From NCBI GenBank assembly GCA_963783245.1, contig CAWAMS010000002.1:1-64000 (forward strand): a stretch of 64,000 nucleotides of DNA, written 5' to 3'. Source of the stretch: Bog-473 sp963783245. GTDB taxonomy: Bacteria > Actinomycetota > Acidimicrobiia > Acidimicrobiales > RAAP-2. The translations under genes and the position numbers were made by a program. Within the stretch, counting starts at the first letter, position 1, and each line of letters begins with the position of its first letter. This document shows positions 28,540 to 36,978 of the stretch, piece by piece. Under the pieces are notes generated by a model. That model ran no database searches, was not told the DNA's origin, and saw only the letters and a list, made by a program, of their open reading frames with translations.

Positions 28540-29784
28540 CACCTGAGCGAGAGCAAGCCTTGCGCACCTTGGTTGAGGTCTGGCTCTCGCACCGCCCGGT
28601 CGACGAATGGCACCACGCGACGTCGCCGGAGATCGTCATCCGGCGGGCCGAGGTGATCCTTCCCGGGCGGCCCGGCCTGCTCGACCTGGTGGCGGACGTG
28701 AACGGCCGGCTGGCTCATCTGGTCGTCGGCCTCCGGCGTGTCGGTGACGAACCGCGTTTTCTGCGCGCCGGCGACGAGATGGCCCTCGGCCTGCTCGAGG
28801 ACGACGACGGCCTGGCCGTGTGCACGGACGCGTTGCGCGACGCGCAGTTGGCACCGCTGACGCTCGCCACCGTCCGGGGTGTGGCGCCGCGTCCGGGGCC
28901 GGTGGCGCTGATACGTGACGACGAGCAGGCCACCGTGCTCGACTGCGGAGATCGCGGCGATCTCTGGGTGTTCCCGTGGGTGGGGGAGCAGCCGGAGCCG
29001 GCCATCGACCTTTTGCAGGCACTCGACAGCGCCGGCTTCAACCACGTGGCCGCACCGCTGGTGCGTTGGACCTGGGAGGGGCGGGATCTGGGGTTCGTCC
29101 AGGAGCCCCTGGCGGACCGCTCGGGGGGTTGGGCGCTGGCGATGACCTCGCTGCGCGACCTCTATGCACTGGGCGGGCGCCCGGAGGTGGCCGGTGGCGA
29201 CTTCGGTCCCGAGGCGCATGCGCTGGGCACCATGACCGCGCGCATGCATCTGGCGCTCGACCGGGCCTTCGACCGGCATCCCGAATCGGTGTCGGACTGG
29301 GTCGACGAGGCTGAATCGGTGATCGCCGAGGCCGATCCCGAGCTGCTCGAGGTGCCCGGGATGGCCGAGCTGACCAAGTCCCTGCGGGGCGCCGATGCCC
29401 GGCTGCCGGTCATCCGGACCCATGGCGACTTTCAGCTGAACCGGACGTCGCGTACGGACCAGGGCTGGGTGGTGAGCGATTGTCTCCCGGGCGGCGTTCT
29501 GTACGGCACGCTGGCACCGACGCCCCGATCGCCTCTGGCCGATCTGGCCGACCTCTTGTGGTCACTGCACCTCGCGAGCGTGGAGGCCGCGCGCCGAGCG
29601 CGATCCGTCCGGGCGCCTCGACCTGGCTCCGCTCGGGCGGGCGTGGGAGACGCGTAATCGCCGTGCGGTGCTCAACGGCTACCTGAACACGCCCGGGATC
29701 AGCGGGCTCACCGGACCCGATCGCGATGTGATCCGGAACCTGGTGGCGGTCTTCGAGTTGGTGCGTTCGCTCCGACCCGGTTAA
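28536..29784 (+). CDS. mak: Maltokinase-like protein (Pep2/Mak), altered kinase motifs, one frameshift
   Basis: The position directly behind treS and overall similarity identify it as the maltose 1-phosphate kinase family. The reading frame breaks near 29605; the other frame carries the family's C-terminus (RLDLAPLGRAWETRNRRAVLNGYL) to TAA 29784. The catalytic loop reads THGDFQLNRT (normally HGDxHLGQ) and the metal-binding motif that is normally DFEGEP reads SDCLPGG. Either the activity is changed or lost, or this region also contains sequence errors. The terminal TTAA is shared with the stop of galT on the other strand. Confidence 0.75.
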
Positions 29785-30758
29785 CGGGCCATGGCCGAGA
29801 CCTTGAGGGTGTCGGCCGCTTCCTCGGGTGAGACCACGTTGATGGCCACCCCGGTGCCGAGCTCGAATCCGGCCGTCGTGGTGGCCTTGGGCCAGATGTG
29901 CGCGTGCCAGTGGTACGGCTCGCCGGCCCGGTAGGGCGCAGAGTGGAACACGATGTTGTAGGCCACATCGCCGACGGTGTCGGCCAGCTGCTCGAGGCAG
30001 AGCCGGATGGCCTCACCGACGGCGAGGAGGTCCGGTGTCGGGCTCTTGTGCAGGTGTGGATAGTGCTCGCGGGGGATGACCAGCATCTCGTAGGGCACGG
30101 CGCTCCAGAACGGACAGATGACCACCACCCGATTGTCGGCGTAGATCACCCGCTGTTGCGAGTCCTCCTCCGCTTCGATGGTGGTGCACAAGAGGCAGGA
30201 GCCGACGAAGCGCGCGAAGCGCGCCTGTTCCTCCGCCAGCTCGCGCGGGATGAAGGACATGCCGAGCAGCTGGCCGTGCGGGTGTTCGAGCGACGCCCCG
30301 GCTTCCCGCCCCGAGTTGACGATTGCCTGGGTGTAGCGGAGGTTGGGGCGCTGCGAGTGCTCCTCGAGCCGGTCTCGCAGTGCGGCCATTACGAGACTGG
30401 TCTGCTCCCCGCTCAGCATGCCCCAGGTGGCGTCGTGCTCGGGCGAGAAGATGAGGATCTCGTGGATGCCGCCGGCGCTGGCTTGGGTGAAGACGGGACC
30501 CCGGTTGGCTACGACGAAAGGCTCGTCGCCTTCGAAGGCCGGGTAGAGGTTGGGGACGACGCGCACGAGCCAACGCCCGGAGGGGCCGTAGGTCTCGAGT
30601 GCCGGCGGGGTGGTCTCCTCGTTGCCGGGGCAGAACGGACAGGGTCGGGGCTCCTCGACCCAGGGCGAGCGGGTGACGAAGGAGTAGGGGCGCTCCGATC
30701 GTCCGGGGCTCACGACGACCCAGCGGCCGGAAAGGGGGTCCAGTCGTAGCTGGTTCAT
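29781..30758 (-). CDS. galT: Galactose-1-phosphate uridylyltransferase family
   Basis: 325 residues of the HIT-superfamily GalT type: zinc-site cysteines CPFCPGNE near residue 43, the catalytic segment SLEHPHGQLLG, a second cysteine pair CLLC, and YHWHAHIWPK near the end. It transfers UMP between hexose 1-phosphates in galactose metabolism; ADP-glucose or other nucleotide specificity cannot be excluded. ATG 30758 (MNQLRLDPLSGRWVVV) is the natural start. It converges on the maltokinase gene with overlapping stop codons. Confidence 0.9.
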   Translation of the reverse strand: MNQLRLDPLSGRWVVVSPGRSERPYSFVTRSPWVEEPRPCPFCPGNEETTPPALETYGPSGRWLVRVVPNLYPAFEGDEPFVVANRGPVFTQASAGGIHEILIFSPEHDATWGMLSGEQTSLVMAALRDRLEEHSQRPNLRYTQAIVNSGREAGASLEHPHGQLLGMSFIPRELAEEQARFARFVGSCLLCTTIEAEEDSQQRVIYADNRVVVICPFWSAVPYEMLVIPREHYPHLHKSPTPDLLAVGEAIRLCLEQLADTVGDVAYNIVFHSAPYRAGEPYHWHAHIWPKATTTAGFELGTGVAINVVSPEEAADTLKVSAMAR

Positions 30759-30918
30759 CGATCCTCGTCCGGCCGTACTGCTGCCCATTCCCCACTCATC
30801 GGCGATCGCCTTCTTCGTTCGTCCTCTGTCGTTCCCTACGGTACAGGGTCAGGTAGTGCTTGAGACTGCATGATCACGCGCCGGACACCGACGCAGCGGG
30901 AACTGTGAAGATGTCGGC

Positions 30919-31413
30919 GTGTCCCATCAGCCGAACAGTCCGGCCTTCGACATCGTGTTGATCGCCCACGTGGCCTGCGTGGTGGTCGGCCTCGTCACCC
31001 TGGTGGCCAGCGCCGTCACGTCCTCCCGGTTGCGCGCGGTGCTGGGTGGTGGGGGTGCTCTTCCCGAGGCACTCGCGCGGTATTTCCGCCCGGGGGTCAA
31101 CTGGGCCGGGCGGACCCTCTACGGGATCCCGGTGTTCGGTTTCCTTCTCCTGGCCCTCAGCCACGGTGCCTACTCGCTGCATGACGGGTGGGTCCTCGGG
31201 GGCCTATTCGTCTTCGTGGTGATCGTCCTCCTCGCCGAAGGCGCGCTCTGGCCGGCCGAACGCAGGCTCCAGGTTTCCCTGGTCCCCCTCCATCAGGGTG
31301 GATCCCCCGTGGGGGAGGACGTCCGGCGCGACGCAAGGGCGATGGTGCTCTCCGCCACCACCGCGCTCGTTCTGTTGGTGCTCGGCTCGGTGCTCATGGT
31401 GGCGCAACCGTAA
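30919..31413 (+). CDS. Membrane protein of unknown function, four helices
   Basis: 164 residues starting at GTG 30919 with four membrane segments (IVLIAHVACVVVGLVTLVA; TLYGIPVFGFLLLALSHG; WVLGGLFVFVVIVLLAEGAL; ATTALVLLVLGSVLMVAQ). The spacing resembles DUF2269-like proteins but I see no decisive motif. It stands alone between galT and the convergent met8 gene. The 160-base gap before it shows no clear promoter. Confidence 0.6.
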   Translation: MSHQPNSPAFDIVLIAHVACVVVGLVTLVASAVTSSRLRAVLGGGGALPEALARYFRPGVNWAGRTLYGIPVFGFLLLALSHGAYSLHDGWVLGGLFVFVVIVLLAEGALWPAERRLQVSLVPLHQGGSPVGEDVRRDARAMVLSATTALVLLVLGSVLMVAQP

Positions 31414-31431
31414 GGAAGAACTCGACCTTCC

Positions 31432-32061
31432 TCAGGTTTCGAGCCGCAGCCCCGTCGTCGCCTCCACGAGAGCCTGCGCCTCCTCCCACCGGCCGTCGCG
31501 CACGAGCCCGGGCAGCGTGCCGTCGAGCAGGGCGGCCCAGTCCACGAGCTCGGTGCTGCGCCCCGCGTCGTGGACGCTCCGGCGGGCCCGACCCAAAAGT
31601 TCGGCCAGATCGCCCAAACCGTCTCCGTACTGCGCGGCCAGACGCGAACGGAGCCATGAGGCGAGCGCGGGGCTCTGCCCACCGGTGGACACGGCGAGCG
31701 TCACGGCGCCGTCGCGGTGTACCGACGGGAGGATGAACGAGCAGTGCTCGCTGTCGTCGGCGCTGTTGACCCACACGCCGGCTGCGTCGGCGTCGGCATA
31801 GACCGCACCGTCGACCGCCGCGATGCCCGTCGCCGTCACGACCAGGCGGTAGCCCCCGGCGTCGCCCGCGGCATAGGGGCGGCGCGCGATGGTGAGGGGT
31901 GACAGCTCGGCCATCGCGGTGCAGATGTCGGGGGCGATCACCGTCACCACGGCACCACAGCGCAGGAGCCCGGACGCCTTGCGGGCTGCAACGGGTCCGC
32001 CGCCGACGACCAGGCAGGCGCGCCCTTCCACGTCGAGAGAGACCGGGTAGTAGGCCGTCAC
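31432..32061 (-). CDS. Precorrin-2 dehydrogenase / sirohydrochlorin ferrochelatase (CysG N-terminal / Met8 type)
   Basis: 209 residues, covering the CysG-B/Met8 part of siroheme synthase: VVGGGPVAARKASGLL (NAD binding) and WVNSADDSEHCSFILPS, the family motif containing the catalytic aspartate. The following SPALASWLRSRL helix matches the dimer domain. It makes siroheme for the sulfite reductase encoded at 35.3 kb. The uroporphyrinogen methyltransferase half is not fused and is not in the window. It is downstream of cysN-cysD on the same strand, 29 bases after cysN. Confidence 0.9.
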   Translation of the reverse strand: MTAYYPVSLDVEGRACLVVGGGPVAARKASGLLRCGAVVTVIAPDICTAMAELSPLTIARRPYAAGDAGGYRLVVTATGIAAVDGAVYADADAAGVWVNSADDSEHCSFILPSVHRDGAVTLAVSTGGQSPALASWLRSRLAAQYGDGLGDLAELLGRARRSVHDAGRSTELVDWAALLDGTLPGLVRDGRWEEAQALVEATTGLRLET

Positions 32062-32090
32062 CGACCTGGCTCCCTGCGCACCGACCGGGC

Positions 32091-33410
32091 TCAGCTCTGC
32101 AGAAGGGGTGGGCCGACCATGCCGGCAGCCACGGTGGCAATGGTGATGTCGTCAATGAGGACGAAGCTCCCCGTGATCCGATCGACCTTGTAGGTGTCGA
32201 GGGCGAGAGGGGACGCGGTGCGGAGGCGGACGACGCCGATGTCGTTCTCACGCAATTCGGTGGCCTCCTGCACGGCGAGCGCGTTGACGTCGAAGATGCC
32301 TTCCACGCTCTCGACGACGACCGGCGTCACCCGTGTCGTGTGCTTGAGTTTGAGCCGATCGCCGGCGACCAGGGGACGGTCGTGGAACCAGCACACTGTG
32401 GCTTCGAAATTGTCGGTCACAGTGGGTGGCTCCTCCAGTGACGAGATGAGGTCGCCTCGCGAGATGTCGATGTCGTCGGTCAGGTTCAGCGAGATAGAAA
32501 GCCCGACTTCGGCCCGCGGGATCGGGCCGTCGGCGGTCTCGATGGAACGCACCGTCGTGAACTGACCCTGGGGGAGGACGATGACCGGGTCGCCCGTGCG
32601 GAACGGTCCACCGTTGACCATGCCGGCATAGCTGCGCCCGCCGCCCGGTTGCCGGAGCACCCACTGCACGGGAAGTCGTCCCCCGTTGCCCTGCCGCAAC
32701 CCGTGCTGGGAGGCCCACCCGCCGGCCTGCGCCGATTCGAGTGCGTCGAGCACGGTCGGGCCGTCGTACCAGGGCGCGGCATCGGAACGGGTCACGACGT
32801 TGTCACCGTTCAGGGCGGAGATGGGGATCACCGTGCACGAGGCCAGGCCGAGCGTGTGGGCGAGCTCGCCGATTTCGTCGACGATCCTCTGATACGCCGA
32901 TTTGTCCCACTCCAGGAGATCCATCTTGTTGGCACAGACCACCAGCTGATCCACACCGAGCAATGCGGCGATGCAGATGTGGCGGCGCGACTGCTCGCGT
33001 AGGCCCGCGGTGGCATCGATGAGAGCCAGGGCCAGGTCGGCTGTCGATGCACCCGTCGCCATGTTGCGCGTGTACTGGAGATGCCCGGGGCAGTCGGCGA
33101 TGACGAACTTGCGGTGCGGCGTGGCCGCGTAGCGATACGCCACGTCGATGGTGATGCCCTGTTCGCGTTCGGCCCGCAGGCCGTCGGTGACGAAGGACAG
33201 ATCGACTGCGCCCAATCCACGGCGTTCGGAGGCCGCGGAGATCGCGTCCACCTGATCGTCGAAGAGCTGACGGGTGTCGAAGAGGAGCCGGCCGATCAGG
33301 GTGCTCTTCCCGTCGTCGACCGACCCGATGGTCGCAAAGCGCAACAGGTCCATGGTGTCGGCGCCGAGCTCCTGACCGCCCGCCGGCGGTGGGCTTGGCA
33401 TCTGGCTCAT
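32091..33410 (-). CDS. cysN: Sulfate adenylyltransferase large subunit (GTPase)
   Basis: The GTP-driven subunit of ATP sulfurylase. 439 residues: GSVDDGKSTLIGRL (G1, residues ~29-42), EQGITIDVAYRY (G2), ADCPGHLQYTRNM (G3), ANKMDLL (G4), followed by two EF-Tu-like beta barrels. No APS kinase (CysC) domain is fused, which fits direct reduction of APS by the CysH downstream of the divergent promoter. ATG 33410 is chosen; longer readings run into cysD. Four bases separate it from the cysD stop. Confidence 0.95.
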   Translation of the reverse strand: MSQMPSPPPAGGQELGADTMDLLRFATIGSVDDGKSTLIGRLLFDTRQLFDDQVDAISAASERRGLGAVDLSFVTDGLRAEREQGITIDVAYRYAATPHRKFVIADCPGHLQYTRNMATGASTADLALALIDATAGLREQSRRHICIAALLGVDQLVVCANKMDLLEWDKSAYQRIVDEIGELAHTLGLASCTVIPISALNGDNVVTRSDAAPWYDGPTVLDALESAQAGGWASQHGLRQGNGGRLPVQWVLRQPGGGRSYAGMVNGGPFRTGDPVIVLPQGQFTTVRSIETADGPIPRAEVGLSISLNLTDDIDISRGDLISSLEEPPTVTDNFEATVCWFHDRPLVAGDRLKLKHTTRVTPVVVESVEGIFDVNALAVQEATELRENDIGVVRLRTASPLALDTYKVDRITGSFVLIDDITIATVAAGMVGPPLLQS

Positions 33411-33414
33411 GGCG

Positions 33415-34419
33415 TTAGAAGTACCCCTCGCGCTTTCTGTCTTCCATCGCCGTCTCGGAGAACCGGTCGTCGCCGCGGGTGGCACCCCGCTCGGAGATGC
33501 GGGACGCCGCGACCTCACGAATGATGTCGTCGACGGTCTTCGCATCCGAGCGCACGGCACCCGTCAAGGTGGCGTCACCCACAGTCCGGTAACGCACGGT
33601 TGCGTTCTCGACGACCTCGGCGCCCTGGGGCGAGACCCATTCGCTCACCGCGAGCAGCATGCCGTCCCGCTCGATGACGGCCCGCTCGTGCGCGTAGTAG
33701 ATGGACGGCAGTTCTATCTGCTCCCGCCGGATGTACTGCCACACGTCGAGCTCGGTGAAGTCCGACAGGGGGAATGCGCGCAGGTGCTCGCCCGGCCGCA
33801 CGCTGCCCTGGTAGAGCTGCCACAGCTCAGGTCGCTGCCGCTTGGGGTCCCACTGTCCGAAGGAGTCGCGGAACGACAGCACACGCTCTTTGGCCCTCGC
33901 CTTGTCCTCGTCGCGCCGTGCGCCGCCGAAGGCGGCGTCGAAACGGTGCTCATTGATGGCGTCGAGCAGCGTGGTCGTCTGCAGCCGGTTACGCGAGGCC
34001 ACCGGGCCGGGGTCGGCGACGCGGCCCTCGTCGATGGTGTCCTGGACCTTGGCCACCAGGAGCCGGGCCCCCAGCGCTTCCACTTGCGCGTCGCGGTAGT
34101 CGAGCACCTCGGGGAAGTTGTGACCGGTGTCGACGTGCAGGACCGGGAACGGGATCTTCCCCGGCTTGAAGGCCTTCGCCGCCAGGTGCAGCAGCACCGC
34201 TGAGTCCTTCCCACCGCTGAAGAGCAGGACGGGCCGCTCCGACTCGGCGGCGACCTCGCGGATGATGAAGATCGCCAGGGACTCGAGCAGGTCGAGGTGG
34301 CCCAGAGGGTGGCCGAAGGGTCGGACGAGGGCGGTCACCGACGCGTCGGAACCCGGCCGGCCCGAAGCGGTGCCGGCGGAGGTTGGAGGCCGAGATGCGA
34401 GTGTCGCCGCGGTGTCCAT
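33415..34419 (-). CDS. cysD: Sulfate adenylyltransferase small subunit
   Basis: An N-type ATP pyrophosphatase that forms APS from ATP and sulfate. The PP-loop is FSGGKDSAVLLHLA; VLHVDTGHNFPEVLDYRD, GGARRDEDKARAKER and FPLSDFTELDVWQYI are all typical. The protein is 334 residues with a ~30-residue N-terminal extension rich in Ala, Ser and Thr. AAGGGG precedes ATG 34419. It is divergent from cysH and shares a control region with it. Confidence 0.95.
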   Translation of the reverse strand: MDTAATLASRPPTSAGTASGRPGSDASVTALVRPFGHPLGHLDLLESLAIFIIREVAAESERPVLLFSGGKDSAVLLHLAAKAFKPGKIPFPVLHVDTGHNFPEVLDYRDAQVEALGARLLVAKVQDTIDEGRVADPGPVASRNRLQTTTLLDAINEHRFDAAFGGARRDEDKARAKERVLSFRDSFGQWDPKRQRPELWQLYQGSVRPGEHLRAFPLSDFTELDVWQYIRREQIELPSIYYAHERAVIERDGMLLAVSEWVSPQGAEVVENATVRYRTVGDATLTGAVRSDAKTVDDIIREVAASRISERGATRGDDRFSETAMEDRKREGYF

Positions 34420-34437
34420 GGGACCCCTTCAAATGTT

Positions 34438-34465
34438 GACCAATTTAGTCATGTATACTTTGGTC
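34438..34465. promoter_or_regulatory. Imperfect 28-bp inverted repeat between cysD and cysH
   Basis: GACCAA (34438-34443) and TTGGTC (34460-34465) are the outer arms of a dyad that is symmetric at 20 of its 28 positions (10 of the 14 base pairs). It lies 19 bases upstream of the cysD ATG and 106 upstream of cysH, and overlaps AT-rich sequence (GTCATGTATAC). It is a good candidate operator for a sulfur-responsive regulator acting on both divergent operons. The regulator itself is not in the window. Confidence 0.5.
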
Positions 34466-34570
34466 TGGATTCTGCCGTGCGTCAAGGCGGCTACGGCCAC
34501 GCTAAAACGCATGCCTCGGGGCCGACCGAGGGTGGCCTGTCCCCCAGCTTAGGAAGAAGGAGAAAGCTCC

Positions 34571-35251
34571 GTGACCGAGTCGACGATGGCAGAACAGAGG
34601 CCCAGTCTCGAAGCGCTGGCCGAGCTGGACAGGGAATTCGAGAACGCGCCGGCTGGCAAGGTGCTCGCGTGGGCCGTGGACACGTTCGGCGGGTCCCTCG
34701 TCCTGGCCGCCTCCTTCGAAGACGTGGTGCTGATCGATCTGGCGACGAAGGCAGCCCCCGGGATAGAGGTCATCTTCCTGGACACCGGGGCGCACTTCCC
34801 CGAGACGCTCGCCTTCGTCGAGGAGATCCGGGCCCGCTACCGGCTCAACCTCACGGTGACCAAGCCCGGGCCGGAGGCCGTGGCGTACCCCTGCGGGAGC
34901 GACCAGTGCTGCCAGTTCCGCAAAGTCGCGCCTCTGCGACAGGCCGTCCAGGGAAGCAGGGCCTGGCTGACCGCCCTCAAGCGGGTCGACGCCCCCTCCC
35001 GGGCCAACGCGCCCATCGTCAGCTGGGACGAGGCGTTCGGCCTGGTCAAGATCAATCCCTTGGCGACGTGGACCAACGAGGACGTCGCGTCGTATCTCGC
35101 TGATCACGATCTTCCCGCGCACCCACTGTGGAGCCAGGGCTACCTCTCCATCGGCTGCGCCCCGACCACGCGCCCGGTGGCACCAGGTGAGGATCCCCGG
35201 GCCGGCCGCTGGGCCGGTCTGGACAAGACCGAGTGCGGGCTGCACGCTTAG
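34571..35251 (+). CDS. cysH: Adenylylsulfate (APS) reductase, CysH family, with an altered cluster motif
   Basis: It reduces APS to sulfite and AMP. 226 residues with ASFEDVVLIDLA, FLDTGAHFPET, the tandem cysteines at 113-114 in CCQFRKVAPL (mark of the [4Fe-4S] APS type), and the catalytic C-terminal KTECGLH. The second cluster pair, normally GCxxCT, reads IGCAPTTRPV: Cys196 is present but the fourth ligand position (199) is Thr (codon ACC). So the cluster may have a non-Cys ligand or be absent. GTG 34571 follows AGGAGAAAG. cysH is the first gene of a forward operon with sulfite reductase. Confidence 0.9.
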   Translation: MTESTMAEQRPSLEALAELDREFENAPAGKVLAWAVDTFGGSLVLAASFEDVVLIDLATKAAPGIEVIFLDTGAHFPETLAFVEEIRARYRLNLTVTKPGPEAVAYPCGSDQCCQFRKVAPLRQAVQGSRAWLTALKRVDAPSRANAPIVSWDEAFGLVKINPLATWTNEDVASYLADHDLPAHPLWSQGYLSIGCAPTTRPVAPGEDPRAGRWAGLDKTECGLHA

Positions 35252-35256
35252 TCCTT

Positions 35257-36978
35257 GTGCCACGCGACCTGGACAACCCATATGGGATGGAATTTCGTGG
35301 CCGGGACCGAGGGCTGCGCTTCATCCGGCCCTATCGCAACATCGGTGAGCTGAACCCGACGGAACAACTCAAGCTGGCCCGGCATCCCTTCGAGGTGGCG
35401 CAAGCCGTCATCGACACCTACTCCAAGCAGGGACCCGATTCCATCAACGCGGTGCCGGGCGAGGTGGAGCGGCTCAAATGGGTGGGGATGTACCCCCAGC
35501 GCCAGGGCGGGGACGCCTTCATGATGCGGATCAAGGTCCCCGGAGGCGTGATGACCGCGGCGCAGGTCCGCGAGGTCGGGGTGGCGGCCGACGCCTATGC
35601 GGAAGGTCCCGACGACAGCCCGGTCTTCGGGAACCGCTATGCCGATCTCACGACGCGCCAGGACATACAGCTCCACTGGATCCGCATCGCCGACGTGCCC
35701 CGCATCTGGCAGCGTTTCTGGGACGTGGGCCTGACAACCGTCCAGGCGTGTGGTGACTCGGCGCGCAACGTGTGTGCGTGCCCCGTGTCGGGCATCGACG
35801 CCCACGAGGTGGTCGACGCCCTACCGGTGGCCCAGGCCATCTCCGCCTACTTCACCGGGAACCGCGAATATGCCAACCTGCCGCGCAAGTTCAAGATCGC
35901 GGTGACCGGGTGTCTCGAGGACTGCGCCCGGGTGGAGATCAACGACATCGGCCTGTGGCCGGCTGAGCAGAGTGACGGCAGCATCGGTTTCAACGTGCTC
36001 ATCGGCGGCGGCCTCTCCGACGGCGAACGCATGGCCTCCGACATCGACGTCTTCGTCCGCCCCGATCAGGCGGTCGAGCTGTGCCGTGGCGTGGCCCAGG
36101 TCTTCGGGGAACTGGGCAACCGGGAGAACCGCGGCCTGGCCCGCATGCGCTACCTGGCCCAGGAGCTCGGGCCCGAGGGGTTCCGGGCCGCCCTCGACGA
36201 GCGGACCAAATTCAGCTTGGACCCGGCCGGGAAGGAATTGACGGACCGCTTCCGGGGGGACCACGTGGGCGTGCATCCCCAGAAGCAACCGGGCCTCGTC
36301 TATGTCGGTTGCTCGGTTCCCGTGGGCCGGATGCACGGGATCGACCTGATTGAGACGGCGCGTCTCGCCGAGACCTATGGCGACGGGTCCGTCCGGATCG
36401 GCACCGATCAGAACTTCATCTTGTCCGGCGTGCCCGAGGAAAGACTCGACGACCTGTTGTCGGAGCAGCTGCTGGTCAAATATTCGCCCTTCCCCGGCCC
36501 GTTCGAGCGTGGCGTCGTCGCCTGTACGGGCTCGGAGTTCTGCCGCTTCGCGGTGGTGGAGACCAAGGAGCGCGCTGTGAAGTGGGCACGACGACTCGAC
36601 ACCGCGTTGGCCGAGCAGGGTGGAGGCAACGCTGACGCCGGGGTGATCCGGATGCACTTCTCGGGATGCTCCGCCTCCTGCGCGCAACCGCAAATTGCCG
36701 ACATCGGCTTCCGCGGCGACATCGCCCATGTGGACCGGCACATCGAGGAGGCGGTGGACATCGGGCTGGGCGGGTCACTCGGCCCTGACGCCGCGTTCAT
36801 CGACTGGGTGACCGGTGCGACGCCGGTCAGCGAGGTGCCCGACGCGCTGGCGCGCGTGGTCCGCCGCTACCAGGCCGAACGCCGGGACGAGGAGCCGTTC
36901 CACCTGTGGGCCCGACGGATACCCATCGCCGACTTGACGGCGACCGTCAACGGATCGCCGGCGGCGGTCAGCTCGTGA
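35257..36978 (+). CDS. sir: Siroheme [4Fe-4S] sulfite reductase (SirA/NirA family)
   Basis: It reduces sulfite to sulfide in six electrons (nitrite reductases share the fold). 573 residues, two ferredoxin-like half-domains. YADLTTRQDIQLHW lies in the first half; the cluster cysteines are C423, C429, C471 and C475 (CTGSEFC ... CSASC). RNVCACPVSG holds a cysteine near the siroheme pocket as in the mycobacterial enzyme. Context (cysH before, cysDN and met8 opposite) makes sulfite the substrate. GTG 35257 is six bases after the cysH stop; ATG 35287 is an alternative. The stop overlaps the GTG of the FrhB-like gene, suggesting that the two proteins work together. Confidence 0.9.
   Translation: MPRDLDNPYGMEFRGRDRGLRFIRPYRNIGELNPTEQLKLARHPFEVAQAVIDTYSKQGPDSINAVPGEVERLKWVGMYPQRQGGDAFMMRIKVPGGVMTAAQVREVGVAADAYAEGPDDSPVFGNRYADLTTRQDIQLHWIRIADVPRIWQRFWDVGLTTVQACGDSARNVCACPVSGIDAHEVVDALPVAQAISAYFTGNREYANLPRKFKIAVTGCLEDCARVEINDIGLWPAEQSDGSIGFNVLIGGGLSDGERMASDIDVFVRPDQAVELCRGVAQVFGELGNRENRGLARMRYLAQELGPEGFRAALDERTKFSLDPAGKELTDRFRGDHVGVHPQKQPGLVYVGCSVPVGRMHGIDLIETARLAETYGDGSVRIGTDQNFILSGVPEERLDDLLSEQLLVKYSPFPGPFERGVVACTGSEFCRFAVVETKERAVKWARRLDTALAEQGGGNADAGVIRMHFSGCSASCAQPQIADIGFRGDIAHVDRHIEEAVDIGLGGSLGPDAAFIDWVTGATPVSEVPDALARVVRRYQAERRDEEPFHLWARRIPIADLTATVNGSPAAVSS

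Noticed and set aside
34466..34570. A possible SAM or other riboswitch in the cysH leader
   Set aside because: No conserved riboswitch core could be recognised; the leader is short and the dyad upstream looks like a protein operator.
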